Shown here piece after piece: positions 49,401 to 60,544 of a stretch of DNA of 64,000 bases (positions are counted from its first letter, which is position 1; each line of letters starts with the position of its first letter). The position numbers and the translations under genes were made by a program. Location of the stretch: NCBI GenBank assembly GCA_023213395.1, contig CM041465.1:214031741-214095740 (forward strand), in the 5' to 3' direction. The DNA comes from Cycas panzhihuaensis (Eukaryota > Cycadophyta). Under the pieces are notes generated by a model. That model was given only the letters and a program-made list of their open reading frames with translations. It did not search any database and had not been told where the DNA came from.

Positions 49401-50635
49401 TTTGTATCCAAAGTTTGAAATAACTATTCTTTATGGGTCATGTGGGTGGAACAACTTGAATCAATATACCAACTATCATCCTCTTCTTCTTAGGCTGAAA
49501 AACTAGATAGAAATAACCTATTATTGATTTTAAATTCTGATGTATTTGACACATGTCCTCTAGGGGATGGTCCATGTTTTGAAAAACGCTTATCTTCAGT
49601 GTGACCATTTCTACAACAATAAGTACAATATAATTGATCTCTTTTTCTATAACTGAGACTTTGACTCCTTGGTGGAGAACGATCACGATTGAAAGATCTC
49701 TCCCTTTCCTCATAGAATTAAGTATGATTATTTCTCGGTTGATCACGATAGTTCTGAGGTGATCTAGAAGGTTGTGAATTCCCATGACAATGTAGATAAC
49801 AAGGATGATTATCAACTTATCTTCTTTGGTTTGGATTTCTTTAAGCGTTTAAATGTCTTGGAGGGTTTTCATGTTGTGGGGGTCTTCTTGGTCTGTTGTT
49901 ATGAGGAGCTTGGTATCGTGGAGGATTTTGTCTAGTTTCGTTTCTAGGGTTTCCATCTTTTCTCCTTGGAGGAGATTTGTTTTGTTTTGAGGTGCCATCT
50001 TGAGGGTTAGGTTGAATATTGGCCTTTGTAGCAAAGATATGTTCTAAAGTTTCATTGGTAGCTTATTGCTCTTCTATAGACATGAGCATAGCAGTAAGTT
50101 GTTCTACTTTGAGGGTACTTAGATCTTTTGATACACTAATACTAGTAGCTACTATTTCAAAGTGTCTAATAGCTCCTGTACATGAAAGGATTTGTTCAAC
50201 TACTCTTTGTTCGGTTAAGGTATCCCCAAGTGACCTCATTTGGTTAACGATATCTTGAATTTTGGTCATGAATTCAGTTACTGATTCGTGAGGCATCATA
50301 TGTAAATTTTCGAACTTGCTTCTCAAGTTTTGTAATTTAGAGGACGCGGCCCCTTCATATATAAGTTGTAAAGTATCCCAAGCCTCTTTGGACTTAATGG
50401 ATTCACTGACTCATGGAAATGCATGATCTTCTAATGCAAAAAAGATAAGAGCTAATGCTTCATTATCTTTTCTAACATTTTCTTTGTATGTAACTTTTTC
50501 AGTATCGATTGGATTTGATCCTAAGTCATTGTAACTGGTTCTCACTATACCCCACATATCATTTGCTATGAGGATGAGACTCATCCTCTTACTCCAGTTA
50601 AGGAAATTATTTCCATCAAATTTTGGGATAATCAT
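46440..50635 (-). pseudogene. Element E gag-pol (copia), moderately decayed
   Basis: Gag reads MIIPKFDGNNFLNWSKRM from 50635. The upstream family start codon (as at 54662 in D) has become ATA. It includes HESVTEFMTKIQDIVNQMRS and IVATSISVSKDLSTLKVEQL. A knuckle CTYCCRNGHTEDKR near 49610 lacks the last Cys. Protease: WYIDSSCSTHMTHKE near 49450. Gag-pre-integrase: LWHRCFSHLNY near 49050. The integrase has MDICGPMTTPSLEGAKYF near 48890 and FINNFTRKTW. RT, open at 47134-47862, contains VYKTKFHSDGSIDKYKARLV, YQMDVKSAFLNGY, LKQAPRAWYSRI and the catalytic GLYVDDLIY. RNase H from 47109 (SLIYLTSTRPDITYLV, YTDSDWAGDIDDRKSTLGYV) to about 46450 (IFTKALAKNQ). Several stops remain. Not functional as a whole. 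Confidence 0.93.
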
Positions 50636-52965
50636 GTTCCCAAAACTAAATATTATTTTGAATTAAAGTTATATAAAATATGATAAGTATAATATTAAAA
50701 AAAATATTTGAATGTAAAAATTTAAAAAACTTAAATGAAAGAAGTTATTGCCAAATATACCCAAAGTTTTTCGAAGTTTTGAACAAATGAACTGGGACCT
50801 AGAAATGCTACTAGGCTCTAAGTTTATATTTCTCCTAGGGCAACCTTCGGTTATTATTCTGTCTAATGGCGCCTGCCCACAAATGGCAAAATAGGGACCC
50901 ACTATACTGGTATAGAGCACTAGGCTCTATGTACCTAAGTATGTGGGCTACTAAGAAGGCTTTGACACCCCCCTAAATTGTTGGTCCACCTGCACCGAAC
51001 TTATATCTAACGACAGATCTAGTAGTGAAGGTTCTCAAACCAAGGCACTCACCCTCTCCAGGTCTAGCCTTAGTCTCTAAACACTATGAAATGAATAGGT
51101 TCTACACCTCAGCCTGCCACCGAATACACCTGATAGCTAATGGCTATCCTCATCCAATATGAGTAGGCCGATTAGTGTGTGCGAGGTGGTAACTTCAGGA
51201 GTTCTAACCTTTCCCCTTGTAAGGCTAGAAAAATGGGGTGATTCAATTCAGAATTATCTTGTTTAATGTGAAAAATTAAACTAATTAGCAATGTGGTCTT
51301 ACTTAGAAAAAGAAATTTTCCTTTGATAATTAAAAAATGGAAAGTAAAATATGCTCTAAGCAAGATGAAATGAATACTAAACTTTAAAAATAAAAAACTT
51401 CTTTCTTTTTTCAAAAAATATAATGCTCTTCAAATAGATGAAATATGCCTTTGAATAAAAAATGTAATTTTTCTTTTTATAAGTACAAGAAAAAAATGAT
51501 ATTTTTTCAATAATGAAGAAAAAAACTTTGATACACTTTTGAAGTATAATGATCAATAAGAAAATAATGATGCATTTGAAAGTAAACTTAAAAAATCCTT
51601 TTCACTTATACAAAACTGAAATAAACTTTTGAAAATGAAATATAAAGATTTTTCAAAAGTAGTAATTTCTTAAATGAGTAAATGTAAATCTTCAATGTAA
51701 GAAAAAATGACTTTCCTTTTTTGTATAAAAATAACTTTTCTTTGAGAAAGATATATATTTCCTTATGAACAATTTCTAGTTCGAAACAGCTTAAAATGCT
51801 TGTAGAAAGATCAAGTAGAAACCTTGAGCAACCAATGAGATATAAACTAGAATTTTCTTAAAAATTTTGAAAAAGGACAAGCTTATTAGGATGTACTTGT
51901 ATGCTCAACTTTAATAGCTTGAAAACTATACTGAATAATGTTAAAATAACTTAAAATTCTATAAATATGTAGATTAATAAGGTGTGAATCCAATAAAACT
52001 AACCGTTTTGAAAACGGGTTCCAATAAATCACGATTTGAATGATGCAAAGGTATAGACCTCCTTATGGGACTTAACAGGAGCAGGGAAGTCAAAATTACA
52101 CAAAATTACTAATTAACACTTTAGAAAATGTTGAAAAAAAGGGATCAAATATTGTTTATAAAATTGTTCAATGTACTTTCAATTAAAAAATTTTGAAAAA
52201 TATATTAAAAAATGTGTAAAAATAGTAGATTTGAGGCAATAAAGTACCTCAACTTTGAATGATTTAAAAAATAGAAAAAATATGTCAAAATGTATAAAAA
52301 AATATGTCAACTCGAAGAGAATTGAGTCAGCTTCTCAACAAAGCTAACAGAATTAAAATTTGATACAAAATAAAAAGGTTATAGCAAAATTGGTAACAGG
52401 TGTCTTTATGTAAAATGTTAAGAAACAGGCTAAAAACAACTAAATTCCCACTTTTAGCAATTAAAATACTAATAAAAATGAGTTCAAAAAATTAAAGTAA
52501 GAAGTGGGTATTGAAGTTTATAGAAAGTGGATCGCTATAGAAGAAATCTGGGTAGAAAGCAATTTACCAATAATAAATTACAGCCAGTTCTAAAAGTGAT
52601 TTTGTTAAAAGTGTGAAAAAAGTTGAAATTTTAAATGTCTGATGTTAAATTGGCTGAAACAGGGTCAAATTGGCACCAAATTAGTCATATGACTAGTCAA
52701 AATTATTGTACAGAAAATTTCTGATTTAATGGAGGTGGTTTTGTCTGAAACTGATAAGCCAATGAGGAGTTATAGTAATAAAAATGCTAATAACTCTATG
52801 TAGAATAAAAAATTAAAAAAAAATAAAGGGTAAAAAGTTATATTATTAAAAAACTTTTTAGAATATAGGTCTAAAGATAGACTGAGCTGGGATTGAACCC
52901 AAGATCAGTTAGAGAATAAACACCTCTAATGCCAGGAAGGTGAACTCACTCGTCAAGTTTAAAAA
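50636..52965 (-). other. Gag-proximal leader of E
   Basis: Untranslated. It is homologous to the leader of D at 43900-46071 and, more distantly, to the leader of element I: GAAACTGATAAGCCAATGAGGAGTTA near 52750 against GAAAACTGATATACCAATGATAAGTTA near 61785. Confidence 0.7.
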
Positions 52966-52969
52966 CACA

Positions 52970-53720
52970 AAAAAGTTTTAAAAAAATGAAACTGAAGCTG
53001 ATTATGTGTAAAGTATTCAAGCTTGGATCTCAAAGGACTATTTAGTTAACTTTAATTTTTGAACTTTATAAGAGGAATGCATATATAAAAGTAAAAAACG
53101 TAAATCGTAGGGAGACGTAAAGTGAGGAACGTAATAATGCGTAAACCATAAGAGAGAGATGACTTTAAATTTTTGAACTTTATAAATAGAATGTATATAT
53201 AAAAGTGAAAACATAACTTGAGGAATGTCATACGTAACTTGAGGAAGGTCATACGCAACAATGCATAATGGAGACGCAAACAGATAGTAAGAGGAATGCA
53301 ACACGTAGACGCTCATGCGTAATAGAGACACCCAATGAAGCACGTAACGCAGACGCCAATATAAAGTAAGAGGAACATAACAATGCAGCAATGGGGACGC
53401 GGGATGTACAGGATCGAATGCAGCATAATGGAAATAAAATTTAACGTAAATGCAGATCTGAATTTGGTGCGATGGGATAAGGAGAAACGGAACACAGCAA
53501 CCGAACGAAACGAGGATGCAACATGTGTAGACATACCTAGACGCAGTTGGGTGCAGATGTAACCCAAACGTAGTTGTAAAGAGGTCAAAGCAGAGGGTGG
53601 TAGGATGTCAAAGGCGCAGCAAGGGTATGGAGAGGGGACGGAAGCGAAAAATGAAGAGGGTTCTAAGTTTGGAGTACAATGGCAGGGACGCTGGTACGGA
53701 GTAAATGGCTATATATATGT
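52970..53720 (-). repeat. CpG-rich repetitive segment in the leader of E
   Basis: Many CpG dinucleotides in short variants of TACGT, TGCGT and GACGCAA, unlike the CpG-poor surroundings. It includes two units about 120 bp apart sharing TTTTTGAACTTTATAA and AATGCATATATAAAAGT / AATGTATATATAAAAGT (53048-53090 and 53166-53208), and ACGTAACTTGAGGAA repeats near 53210-53260. D has unrelated sequence, with the Hsp70 fragment, at the equivalent place. No protein recognised. Confidence 0.75.
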
Positions 53721-54168
53721 GCTGAGTATTGAGAAGAGATTAAGCCAGCACAGAGGTATTTAGTTTGGTAACAACACTACAGATACACAGGGACACAAGA
53801 AAACCAGATCACATAGAGCACATAGATCTATCGAGAGAGATATAAAGCTTATATAGAGAGTACGCGAATAAAGTATACCAAGATACATAAGCTCAGCCAA
53901 GAACAAAGTAAAACCATATATTAAAGAAATTTATTTATTTATTTATATCTTGAATATCAAAGAACAAAGAACCTGATTGCCTGGTTGCAGTGTTATTGTG
54001 TAGACTTCTGAGTGAGAGAACATCTTTCATAGCAGATGAAACTCTGATCCATCTTCTCCAGTAAACAAATGAGCTTGCCAGAATCTCAACAAGCAGTCAT
54101 ATGCATATGTTTTGCTAGATGTATAAGAAGCTAAATTAGAAAATAGGCAACAGTATCAACTCAACTTG

Positions 54169-54180
54169 GCTCTGATACCA
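54169..54180 (-). other. Primer-binding site of element E
   Basis: Minus-strand TGGTATCAGAGC followed by CAAGTTG, two bases inside the 5' LTR edge, perfect initiator-Met type. Confidence 0.95.
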
Positions 54181-54182
54181 AA

Positions 54183-54516
54183 TGATGGAGCTGGAGGAGC
54201 AGAGCAGGACATCATAATGATCACATCTTGAGTACAACGACACTTTCCGATAAATAGCGATGTTAATAAACACTAGGGAGGTATTCCCTTCCCTTAAATA
54301 GAGAATTTTGGGGAGGCGTTAGGCGTCATCACCCTAACTGCACAACAATTAAGATAAGTTTAAAATATATTAAAGAAAATAACGGTGATATGTACCTCAA
54401 GTGAGTGGTCAGTTTGGATAACTGTTGAACAGCTCAAGGTGCCCTAGGGGCCCTCAAAAGCAGCTTTAAGGGGCCCTAAGTGCTCCGATGTACATACATT
54501 AGGATTATTCCCAATA
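54183..54516 (-). repeat. 5' LTR of element E
   Basis: 334 bp, TATTGGGAATAATCC...CAGCTCCATCA on the minus strand. It is followed on the + strand by the GGAAA target copy at 54517-54521. Confidence 0.95.
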
Positions 54517-54661
54517 GGAAAAACCTTAGATTATAGTTAGAAGCAAATTTTTACACTTAAAATCGTTTTTTAAAATTTAAATTCAAATACTTTTTTTGAT
54601 ATTTACATTCAACTTTTGAAATCTCATTTGTCACATTTGAACAACACAACCTTAGTTCAAG

Positions 54662-57600
54662 ATGACGTCTAGCTTTGGGAATATGATTATCCCCAAATTT
54701 GATGGAAATAATTTCTTAAATTAGAGTAGGAGGATAAGACCTATCCTCATAATTAATGACATGTAGGACATTATGAGGATAGGCTATAATGAATTAGGAC
54801 AAAATCTATCCAATGTAGAAAAGGCTACATATAAAGAGAATGTTAAGAAAGATAATGAAGCCTTAGCCCTTATCTTTTATACACTTGAAAATCATATGTT
54901 CCTAAAAGTTAGTGAATTAGTTAAGTCCAAAGAATCTTGGGACACCTTATAGCTGATATATGAAGGAGCAACGTCCTCTAAATTACAGAACTTGAGAAAG
55001 CAAGTTTGAAAATTTATGTATGATGCCCAATGAATCAACAATAAAATTTATGACCAAAGTCCAAGATATTGTAAACCAAATGAGGTCACTTAGAGATACC
55101 TTAACTAAATAAAGGGTAGTTGAATGGATCCGTAGATGTGTTAGAGCTATAAGACATTTTGAAACAGTGGCTACTAGTATCAGTATATTAAAGGATCTAA
55201 GTACTCTCAAAAGTAGAATAACTTAGTGCCATGCTCATGTCTATAGAAGAGTAGCAAAGTGTAAATGAATCACTAGAACATACTTTTGCTATAAAGGCTC
55301 GCATTCAATGTAACTCCTAAGTAGGAACCTCGAGGCAAAAGGAATCTCTTCTAAGGAGAAAAGGTAGAAATCCTAGAAGGGAAACTAGACAAGACCCTCC
55401 ACGATATCAAGCCCCTTACCAAAGGAGTTAAGGAGGACCCCAATAACATGAAGATCCTCCAAGAAATACTAATCAAAGAAGATAATTTGAGAATCATCCT
55501 TGGTGTCCAAATTATCAAGGGAATTCTTAATCGTTAAGAACAAATCAAGCATATAATGACAACAAACCAAGAGATAACAGATCTTTTAATATTGATCATT
55601 CTCATCTAAGAAGTAGAAGCCTAAGTTATGGAAGAAGAGATCCATTATATTGTACTTATTGCAATAGAAGTGGTCACACTAAAGATAAATGGTTCTCCAA
55701 ATATGGACCACCATCTAAAGGACATACTCCAAATTCATCTGAATCAAAGGTTAATAATAGGTTATTTCTATCTAGTTTTTCTACTAAAGAAGAAGACGAT
55801 GATAGCTGGTATATCGATTCATGTTACTCAATCCACATGACCCATAAAGAACATTTATTTCAAACCTTAGATAAAATAGAAAAGGGTCAATTATATTTAG
55901 AGAAAATACTTCTTATGAATTAGTTAGGAAAGGTAACATAGCTTTGATAACTGATATTGATGAATATAGACACTTAGATGATATCTTATATGTCCCTGCC
56001 ATAAGAAAGAACTTGTTATTAGTAGGATATATGATGGAACAAGATTATAAGATGATTTTTGATAATGTAAAATGTGTTATCAAATATAAGAGGAAAAATA
56101 AAGCTATTGTTGCCAAGGGTAAAATGACTAAGAATTATTTATTTAAGCTTATCCTCACTCTGTAAGATATTTATGCCTTCAGAACTTCAACTACCATGGA
56201 TAGTGATTTGTGGCATAGATAGTTTAGTCACCTTAACTACAACAACTTAGCTCTTATGAAAAGGTTGGATATGGTTAATGGTTTACAACCCATTGATGTC
56301 AATAAAAAGTTGTGTGATGGATGCCTTCTTGGTAAACAACATAAAGAAAGCATTCTAGATTTTAGCCATCGAGCATGTACCCCTCTTCAACTGGTATATA
56401 CAGATATTTATGGATTAATGACTACTCCCTCTTTACCAGGTGCAAAATACTTTCTCATATTCATTGATGACTTCACAAGGAAGACATGAGTTCACTTTCT
56501 AAGATATAAATCAGATGCTTTCAACTACTTTATTGACTTCAAAACCATTGTTGAGTGACAAAGTGGATAGCATATCTTATCTCTAAGATTAGATAATAAG
56601 GGAGAGTTTACATCTAATGCTTTCAAGGACTATTATATCCACCATGGGATGAGGAGGCAATTTACTAACCCATACACCCCACAACAAAATGGTATAGCGG
56701 AAAGAAAGAATCAAATTATCGTTGAAATGACATGATGCATACTTAAATATAAGAACTTGGGGCATGAATTTTAGGCTCAAGCAGTTCATACAATCATCTA
56801 CCTACTCAATAGATGTTCCACCAAATCACTTAGGTGGAAAACTCTAGAAAAAGCATGGACTGGCTATAAACCAAGTATACAACATCTCAGGGTATTTGGA
56901 TGTCTAGCATATACTCACATTCTTGATCAGAGAAGAACCAAGGTGGATAACCATAGTGTCAAATGTATCTTTATTAGTTATAGTGAATCTTCAAAATCCT
57001 ATAAAGTCTATAATCTAAAATCCAGAAAAGTATTGGTGAGTAGAGACATTAAGTTTCAGGAAGACACTTACTACCAAGATAGTCAAGAAAAGAAGAACGA
57101 TATTGCTATTAAAATTGACACATCAAGTAAGTCCAAATATGTGCCTCCTATGTGGAGAAGTATCCAAGAACCAAATAAGGGGGAGAACTTCATCTTAACC
57201 TCCACCACAATAGTTTCCCAAATGGGTTCATCACAACCATGATTTGGGAAATATATTGGATAATAATAGGAGATCAACCTGCTCAATAGGGTCAACTTTA
57301 CTCTAATGAGCAAGGTACTTGAAATTCATGAGTCTCAAATCTTTGATGAGGCTAATCAATATAAATGTTGGCAAAAAGCCATGAAAGAGGAATATAAGTT
57401 CATTATTAAGAATGATACATGGGAACTCGTGGACTTACCACCAAAGAAGAAAGATATTAGGACCAAATGGGTCTATAAGACCAAGTTCTACTCAGATGGC
57501 TCCATCGACAAGTATAAATCTAGACTAGTTGTAAAAGGATATGCTTAAAGAGAAGGCATAGACTATACAAAAACATTTGCTCCTATCACTAGGATGGAAT

Positions 57601-58696
57601 CTGTTCACATGATGATGAGTTTAGCTACCCACATGGGTTAGAGAGTTTATCAAATGGATGTGAAATATGCTTTCCTAAATAGATATATTAAAATAGGCAT
57701 CTATGTCACTCAACCCCTTAGTTTTGAAGTCAGGGGGGAAGAAAACAAAGTGTCCAAGTTTAAAAAAACACTATATGGTCTTAAACAAGCACCTAGAGCT
57801 TGGTATTCTCGCATAGATAAGTACTTTAGAGATCAAGGGTTTGAGAGATTTCAAGTAGATCCAAACTTACACACTCAAACCAAGGGAAGTTCAATATTAA
57901 TTGTAAGTCTTTATGTGGATGACCTAGTTTATACCAAAAATGACTCTCATCTTTTACATCAATTTAAAGATGCCATGTGTAAGGAATTTGAGATGACAGA
58001 CTTAGGCCTTATGCATTACTTCCTAGGATTAGAATTCTGGCATGACAAATAGGGAATCTTCATCTCTCAATGCAAATATATATTGGATCTACTATAAAGG
58101 TTCAGAATGATAGATTATAAACCATTGGCAACCCTAGCAGAAATTGGAATCAAACTATCTAAGACAGATGATTTAACTTCGATTGATCCCACTCTCTATA
58201 GATAACTCATTGGCATCCTAATATATTTAACATCTACTTAACCAGATATAATACATCCAGTCAGTGTTGTGTCCAGGTTCATGCAGGATCCAAAGACCTC
58301 TCATTAACAAGCTACCAAAAGGATCCTTATATACCTTAAAGGGACTCTAGATTTTGGGTTATATTACAAAGCCACCTCTGGATTTTAGTTAATTGGTCAC
58401 ACAAATTTAAATTGTACAGGTGATGTTGATGATAGAAAGTCTACAACGGGTTATGTATTCAGTATAGGATCAACAGTAGTAACCTAGAGTATAAAGAAGT
58501 ACAATACCATTTCCTTATTCACAACTGAGGTAGAGTATAAAGCAACAGTTGTAGGAGCTTGTGAATCAATATGGCTAAGAAAACTTTTACAGGATTTTTA
58601 GAATAAACAACAAGGTCCCACTAGAATTTGGTATGACAATTAAAGCACTATCTAAATGGCAAAAAATCTGGTATTCCATGGTAGAACAAAACATAT
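54662..58696 (+). pseudogene. Element D gag-pol (copia), decayed
   Basis: Starts MTSSFGNMIIPKFDGNNF at 54662. Gag carries many stops. Protease remnant SWYIDSCYSIHMTHKEH lies near 55800-55850. Gag-pre-integrase: KKLCDGCLLGKQHKE near 56310. The integrase has VYTDIYGLMTTPSLPG near 56395, FIDDFTRKT, RLDNKGEFTS near 56585 and PQQNGIAERKNQ near 56680. RT has WVYKTKFYSDGSIDKYKS near 57470, YQMDVKYAFLN near 57650, GLKQAPRAWYSRIDKYF and SLYVDDLVYTKND near 57910. RNase H has DVDDRKSTTGYVFSIGS near 58425 and LVFHGRTKH near 58670, where the reading abruptly switches to gag of element H. The proteins resemble those of E throughout. Confidence 0.9.
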
Positions 58697-59550
58697 GATA
58701 TATTACAACTAATTTATAAAAGAGTAGCCTCATCAGAACTTTAAACTTTAAGGAGTAAATTTAAGAACTTAAAGATGCCACCTAAGGAGATTATTAATGA
58801 GTTTATAACCAAGGTTCAAGATCTAGTGAATAAAATCAAATATCTTCAAGAAACACTTACTGAATAAAGGGTTGTGGAACAAATATTTAGATGTGTTGGA
58901 GAAACTAAAAGGTTTGAAATAGTAGCCACAAGCATCAAGGTATCTAAGGAACTAAGAACTTTAAAGATAGAATAATTAAGTACTATGTTGATAGCTATTG
59001 AGGAAAATAAAGGCACCAATGAACCCTTAGAATATGCCTTTGTAACAAAGGCTAGAATTAAATCAAATGCCTATGCTCAAAGCTTAAGGACAAGGGATCA
59101 ATCCCCAAGGTGGGGAGATAAGAACTCAAGACAAGATGTACACCAAGATCAACATCCTAGATACTAAGCTCCTCACCAAAGGCATCAAAGACCCAATCAA
59201 AGATACCTAAGCCAAAGTAGATACCAAAGCTAAGAAAGATATCAAGAAGGTAGCCAATATTGCCATAATTACCAAGGCTAAAGCAATTTTCAAAGGTCCA
59301 ATCCATATTATCCAAGTAATAAATAAAGTAATAATCAAGGCTTATATTTGGAAAGGGGAAGGACACATTCTATGGATAAAGGAATCCCTAGGAGTAGGAG
59401 CTTAAGTCAAAGAGGAAGAGATCCTATCTAATGCATATATTATCACAAGGTTAGCCACATACAAGATAAAAGTTTTGTTAAAAATAGCCATCTAATAAGA
59501 GGAAGTGCCAACACAACCATTGAAAATAGGGAAAATAATTGAGTATTCTT
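58697..59550 (+). pseudogene. Element H part 1: copia gag joined directly to the RNase H of D
   Basis: Reading DILQLIYKRVASSEL, then TLRSKFKNLKMPPKEIINEF, RVVEQIFRCVGETKRFEIVA, STMLIAIEENKG and ATKA-like FVTKARIKSNAYAQ corresponds to the middle of the gag of E (DTLQLIYEGAASSKL, TEQRVVEQIL). The first third of gag, the leader and the LTR are missing. An Arg/Gln/Tyr-rich tail (NQRYLSQSRYQ) and a knuckle-like stretch near 59440 follow. Interrupted at 59550 by element I. Confidence 0.8.
59546..59550. repeat. Target-site duplication TTCTT of element I, left copy
   Basis: TTCTT before the LTR at 59551 and again at 63483-63487. Confidence 0.9.
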
Positions 59551-59882
59551 TGTTAGAAAATTAAATTAGAGTGTAGAGTAGAGCATGCATCCATATCAAT
59601 CCATCTTGAGAAACATAAGATAAAGTACAATATTATTCAATCCATTGTGTAAGTATACATTAAATCTCTAATAGTTGATGGTGTCTAAAGATATCAGGGT
59701 TATTCACCCCAAAAACTATTAAGTTTTTAGGGAGGAGGGAAACCTCCTCAACCACTAAAATTTAAACAACAATAAAATAATACTAAACTGAATATAAAAT
59801 TAACCTTACCTAACTTACCTTAATATGTGTGCAGTCATATGTTCCAAAGGTGGGAGTGGGGTGATGAGAATTAAACCTAACA
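59551..59882 (-). repeat. 3' LTR of element I
   Basis: 332 bp, minus-strand TGTTAGGTTTAATTCTC...TTTAATTTTCTAACA. Confidence 0.92.
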
Positions 59883-59914
59883 AATTTCCCCTTAATTTTT
59901 ATCACCATCATTCT

Positions 59915-60544
59915 TTATTTTCCTTTGAATTTGTGGTACCTATAATTGGAAATAACTTTGAAAATTTGTCCTTTAGCTTGATAGTCAACATGCTTGATGT
60001 AGTCAACAATAACTTGCTTTGTCATTCTTTTAACAAAATGTATCTCTCTAATATTGTGTAGTGAGAGTAGCTTCCAAGTAGGTGTTATAGATGTAGCTTG
60101 ATTTAAATGAATGGAAATAACTTTATTATGATTTTTAATCTTCACTTGAGTTGAATTCATGATACATAACATCTTATCAAATGTGACATTAGAATCATTA
60201 TTTTCATTAAAAACTATACTAGTATAAGAAATATTAGACTTTTTTTCATATGGTACCTTCTCTACCATCTGCCTCATAGGAAGGAAGTCATCAATATAGA
60301 TAGTAATATTAAGATCTATGGAATCTCCCCCATAAAGTAAATCTAATGTATTCCATACTAATTTAGATGCAGTCATTTTTAAAACATTAGAAAACACATT
60401 TAAGTCTTCTTTATTGTTTGGTTCATATCTATCATTGATATACTTCCAAAGGTTATTTGAGATTAGGTATGCTTTCATGATGGTCCTCTAAAGTTGAAAA
60501 TCATTACCGTCAAATATTAGAAAACTAATATTGTTTGAATTCAT
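59915..60544 (-). pseudogene. Fused gag start and RNase H-like end in element I
   Basis: From an ATG at 60544 it reads MNSNNISFLIFDGNDFQL, a stop where Trp is expected, then an uninterrupted 187 codons (60478-59915). The first part, IMKAYLISNNLWKYINDRYE, is copia gag N-terminus. The last part, NQATSI, LHNIREIHFVKRMTKQ, VIVDYIKHVDYQA and GQIFKVIS, resembles the end of copia RNase H (N-Q-A-x-I, R-H-x-x-I-x-x-H-F-V-R, D-I-F-T-K). Everything between is missing or unrecognisable, so this looks like an internal deletion that joined the two ends. The RNase H call is by pattern only. Confidence 0.5.

Larger units (their letters stand above)
46077..54516 (-). mobile_element. Element E: complete copia element inserted in its relative D
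   Basis: 8.44 kb with two 334-bp LTRs, target duplication GGAAA, primer-binding site TGGTATCAGAGC (54169-54180, minus strand) and polypurine tract ATGGGGGAGAA (46411-46421). The LTRs differ at about 44 of 334 positions by hand count, almost all transitions. It sits head-to-head within the leader of D, about 80 bp after a leader block that E itself also carries. Its RT is the longest open frame in the window (242 codons). Confidence 0.95.
41432..58696 (+). mobile_element. Element D: copia with a very long leader, host-gene fragment and nested E
   Basis: 5' LTR at 41432-41778, primer-binding site TGGTATTAGAGC at 41781-41792, leader to 46071 and, beyond the inserted E, from 54522. Gag-pol starts at 54662. 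It has no 3' LTR: RNase H is joined at about 58696 to the gag of element H. The leader is over 4 kb without E, and carries an Hsp70 gene fragment and a microsatellite. Sequence similarity of LTR, leader and proteins shows D, E, H and probably K belong to one family. Confidence 0.85.

Noticed and set aside
53038-53391. 117-codon minus-strand frame in the leader of E
   Set aside because: It runs through short repeats (TACGT/TGCGT units), shows no known domain, and overlaps other equally open frames.
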